64,000 bases of DNA from contig NC_061475.1 in NCBI RefSeq assembly GCF_022581195.2, positions 5,022,001 through 5,086,000 of the forward strand. The letters are read 5' to 3'. The DNA is from Helicoverpa zea. Taxonomy: Eukaryota; Arthropoda; Insecta; Lepidoptera; Noctuidae. A program made the position numbers and the translations under genes. Numbering within the stretch: the first letter of the stretch is position 1; every line of letters begins with the position of its first letter. Shown piece by piece: positions 61,523 to 64,000 of the stretch. The notes below the pieces were generated by a model. That model was not told where the DNA came from and did no database searches. It saw nothing but the letters and a program-made list of their open reading frames with translations.

Positions 61523-61643
61523 GTCCTGCAGACTGGTGCGTTACAAGCTGTGGAAGAGTGTCAGTACCAGTTCCGACACAGCCGGTGGAATTGCAGTACT
61601 GTGGAGAATGCGACCGATATTTTTGGAGGCGTACTAAAGTTTA
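61523..61643 (+). CDS. Wnt: Wnt-family ligand, coding exon with the ECQYQFR..RWNC signature
   Basis: This is the second visible coding exon, entered in phase 0 after cataataccag and left in phase 1 at TTTA|gtaagt. It encodes 40 residues plus one base: VLQTGALQAVEECQYQFRHS, then RWNCSTVENATDIFGGVLKF. The ECQYQFR-x-x-RWNC block is the most conserved N-terminal Wnt signature and brings the next two conserved cysteines. Two N-glycosylation sequons are visible, NCS inside RWNCST and NAT in VENATD. RWNCSTV(E/D)N is close to what I know of Wnt5 proteins, and WntA is the other candidate. Joined to the preceding exon it reads SDTMIK-VLQTGAL with no gap or frameshift. A 24-bp retroposon fragment lies 50 bp upstream of the acceptor but leaves the pyrimidine tract and AG intact. 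Confidence 0.95.
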
Positions 61644-63429
61644 GTAAGTATTTGTTTGTGAATATTCCTAAATGTTCTGGTTCCGAATGACATTCAAGCT
61701 CGAAAGTCAAGGTTGTTTAGATGTACATAGAAATATACATAGATCGTTAAAAACCAATGAACTTAAAAATGTCCGAGATTGCATTAGATAATGGTGGGTA
61801 CGTAATTTGCCTGATAAGTTACATGCAATTACAAAAGAAAAAAAAAGATAACTTAATTTATTAATTAATTCAAGCCTGCAAAATACAAGCCAAACAGCTT
61901 CCCTCAACTTAACAAAGCATTCAGCAATCCATTTACAGAAATATTAAACAATACTGATCGCCTTACTTCTAAAGGATAGATGCAAGACCACATGCTCTTT
62001 GAAGTTCGTTACGTCTCACAAGGCTTGTCAGTCATCACCTATGTTTATCTTCCGACAACTAAGTCAGCTGGCAATCATTTTAGGAATTCATTTTGGACTT
62101 TTAATCCTTTGTTCCATTTATGGTTTTGAGCTGGTTCTGGTGGGAACTTTTTGAAATTGTTGATTGATCAGTTTTGGTGTAATGAATGTTATTGAGTTAT
62201 GATTTCTGGATTTGTAAGTATTTGAAGGATTGGTATTAACTTTTCGGTGATTTAAAATTCTCATAAGTGTGGAAGAGTTGAAAATCCTATCTCTTATGAA
62301 GCGTTCAAGGAATTAGAAGTTATTGTCAAAGATACCTTAGGTTTTAAACTGAAAAATGAACTACCGCGTGAGTTTTACAGGTAAAGGTAGACATCGATTT
62401 AAATCTGTAAAGTTTGATTTGTTTACAAATCTCACAGAACAGCTTGTCAAGAAAGATTTCAACAATAAAAACTTGCATATAAACAAAGCAGCGTTTCTTT
62501 CAAACTCTCAAGATAATACACATTACACAGCCGATCTGTCTGCTTCCTCTTCCCAACCAGTCGTGAAAAGACAAGGTGCACAACGATATGCACTCAAAAC
62601 CCTGTTATTCTTATTAACAAACGAAAATCATCTGAATACACTATTTGACGCGTTCTTCCGTTGCTGATCAAAATCAAAGTTTGTGTATAAGTTTACATCA
62701 AGACCAATTTCATAGAACTTCATCGTCTTAGACGTGAAATGTTTATTTTCATATGTCGATTACTTGGTGTGGGTTGTTGATGGAGCAGCTCAGTTTGTTT
62801 ACTGTAAACTACTAACAACGTTGCCAGTTCTTCTGAGCTCCCACTCCCCTCTGTCGCCCTGGCATCGCGGGTGTCACGTTGTGCTTGCATGCCTTTTAAG
62901 GGATCCAATTCATTGGTTTCACCAAAGATTACTGGTCAACGAACTTATGTATGGATTTTTAGTTTCATTTTTAGATTTGGAATGGTTTTGGCAGATTTTG
63001 CTTTTAGGGCAATGTTATTTTTTAGATCACCATTTGATTCTCGAAGACCATTAGTCTCGTGCCTTTTGTTATGAAAATACTTACCACTATTGATATTTAA
63101 AAGTCATGAGTTTTGCAACGTGAGAGAGTTATGACAATGGAGTGTACTTAAGAATTCAATAGACATCTGGTCACCAACGGTAAAGAAATATAAAACATGT
63201 CCATCAAATACATTCTTGTTAGCTAAGTCCTTTGATGTGATTATCAAGAACGTTTAATTGTTTATCTTTCCATGCTTCATGGGCTTTATTATTACCATAC
63301 TAATGATATAAAACGATTAATATGTTATTTGTGGGGTTTGCCGCTTTTAGGACTTCTACCTTTTCGTTTTCATAACTATAACACTTGAATTTACATCCAT
63401 TCCAATAACATCATTTGCAATACTTTCAG
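61644..63429 (+). other. Wnt intron between the second and third visible exons
   Basis: This 1.8-kb phase-1 intron is bounded by gtaagt and ctttcag. Open frames of about 100 codons at 62356-62667 and 62734-63054 have no family motif I recognise and lack splice or context support. A somewhat GC-richer patch lies at about 62830-62900. Otherwise nothing is visible. Confidence 0.85.
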
Positions 63430-63587
63430 AATCCCGTGAATCAGCATTCGTGCACGCACTGTCAGCAGCGGCATTGGCGCATGCAGTTGCGCGCGCTTGC
63501 AGTCGCGGTGAACTCAATGAGTGCTCTTGTGACTCGCGCGTCAGAAAGCGCACACCTAGACATTGGCAGTGGGGTGGATGTTCTGAG
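63430..63587 (+). CDS. Wnt: Wnt-family ligand, coding exon with SRESAF and WGGCS motifs
   Basis: This is the third visible coding exon, between tactttcag and GAG|gtaagt. The A left by the previous exon plus the first two bases here make a lysine codon, giving the junction VLKF-K-SRESAFVHAL in frame. The 52 whole codons run through SRESAFVHALSAAALAHAV, ARACSRGELNECSCD, a basic stretch (SRVRKRTPRH) and WQWGGCSE. These correspond to the standard Wnt blocks (S/T)RE.AF..A..aAg..ha, .r.CS.GeL..C.CD and w.WgGCs.d, with four more conserved cysteines. The run LSAAALAHAVARAC is alanine-rich and departs from the commoner AISAAGV pattern. The exon is much more GC-rich than its introns, as expected of conserved coding sequence in AT-rich DNA. 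Confidence 0.95.
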
Positions 63588-63811
63588 GTAAGTTTATGAA
63601 GTCAGAATAAGTTCGGATTGTCAAATGTTACTAAATATAATTGGCATGTTTATGAGAAATCTCTTACTTTTCCGTTGTGCACGAATTTATATATTTCAAA
63701 ATCTACAAATGACACAATCAGGTGACAGGTTTTAGTGTTTCAAGCGTTGAGTCTGAAGTAACATACCTATATTTAACCCTATTGGTATTAATATATCATT
63801 GTACTTTCCAG
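63588..63811 (+). other. Wnt intron between the third and fourth visible exons
   Basis: A 224-bp phase-0 intron with gtaagt and tactttccag ends. It has no other content. Confidence 0.9.
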
Positions 63812-63919
63812 GATATACGATACGGAGAGATGTTCAGTAAAGACTTCTCTGACTCCAAAGAAGATAAGAATACTGACGAAGGACTTGTCAACTTACATAA
63901 TAATGAGGCAGGGCGAAGG
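63812..63919 (+). CDS. Wnt: Wnt-family ligand, coding exon ending in LHNNEAGRR
   Basis: This is the fourth visible coding exon, phase 0 at both ends, between tactttccag and AGG|gtgagt. Its 36 codons start DIRYGEMFSKDFSDSKEDKN and end LVNLHNNEAGRR. They match the Wnt pattern .dI.YG..Fs..F.D.re....(a)lmnLHNNeAGR almost exactly. The intron before it is only 224 bp. The window ends 81 bp into the next intron. The remaining Wnt domain, including the CHGVSGSC loop whose serine carries the lipid in other Wnts and the cysteine-rich C-terminal half, must lie beyond 64000. The linker between FSDSKED and LVNLHNN is shorter than in Wnt5-type proteins I know, which is one reason the subfamily stays open. 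Confidence 0.95.
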
Positions 63920-64000
63920 GTGAGTTTTGAAATAATTAATTGAAAGAAAAAAAAAATGTATTGGAAAAGAACCCAGAAAATATATGTAGGTATATGCGGT

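Overview
This 64-kb window is AT-rich animal nuclear DNA, almost certainly from a moth or butterfly (Lepidoptera). The evidence is the repeats: short Helitron-like elements that start TC and end in a GC hairpin plus CTAG|T, and LINE/SINE 3' tails with the '...CCCAGCAGTGGGACG...' and '...CTCGGAGGATGATG' endings, both familiar from lepidopteran genomes. There is no bacterial gene structure, no operon, no CRISPR array and no rRNA gene. The family or species cannot be fixed from sequence alone.

One protein-coding gene can be supported. It is a Wnt-family secreted ligand on the + strand at the right end. Four consecutive coding exons (57843-57990, 61523-61643, 63430-63587, 63812-63919) join in compatible phases across GT-AG introns. 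They give about 178 residues of the N-terminal Wnt domain, including ECQYQFRHSRWNCST, SRESAF, WQWGGCS and LHNNEAGRR. The signal-peptide exon(s) upstream and the C-terminal half downstream are missing. The subfamily is unresolved; of the types I know in insects, Wnt5 and WntA fit best.

Positions 1 to about 57.8 kb contain no exon I can defend. They are either a very long 5' intron of the Wnt gene or its upstream intergenic region, which would fit a developmental gene with much cis-regulation. Short GC/CpG-richer islands near 19.4, 22.8, 31.5, 38.3 and 57.0 kb are candidate promoters or enhancers. The one near 31.5 kb has an initiator-like TCAGT and a short signal-peptide-like reading frame.

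The rest is a record of mobile elements. There are MITE-like inverted-repeat elements at 881-1007, 21228-22037, 22888-23114, 29661-29798 and 53196-53322. A 0.92-kb transposon with about 41-bp terminal inverted repeats lies at 31620-32541 and carries a broken MADF/Myb-like ORF. A solo-LTR-like unit at 35404-35959 has its own poly(A)-tailed insertion. Two nearly intact Helitrons lie in opposite orientation at 41398-41606 and 51551-51754, with many older Helitron fragments elsewhere. One retroposon family has several copies with exact target-site duplications, including a 24-bp micro-insertion 50 bp upstream of a Wnt exon and a copy at 49917-50222 whose 5' end is a 62-bp duplicate of sequence 0.7 kb away. 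I see no previously undescribed multi-gene system. The novelty is in these insertion structures and the unassigned regulatory DNA.
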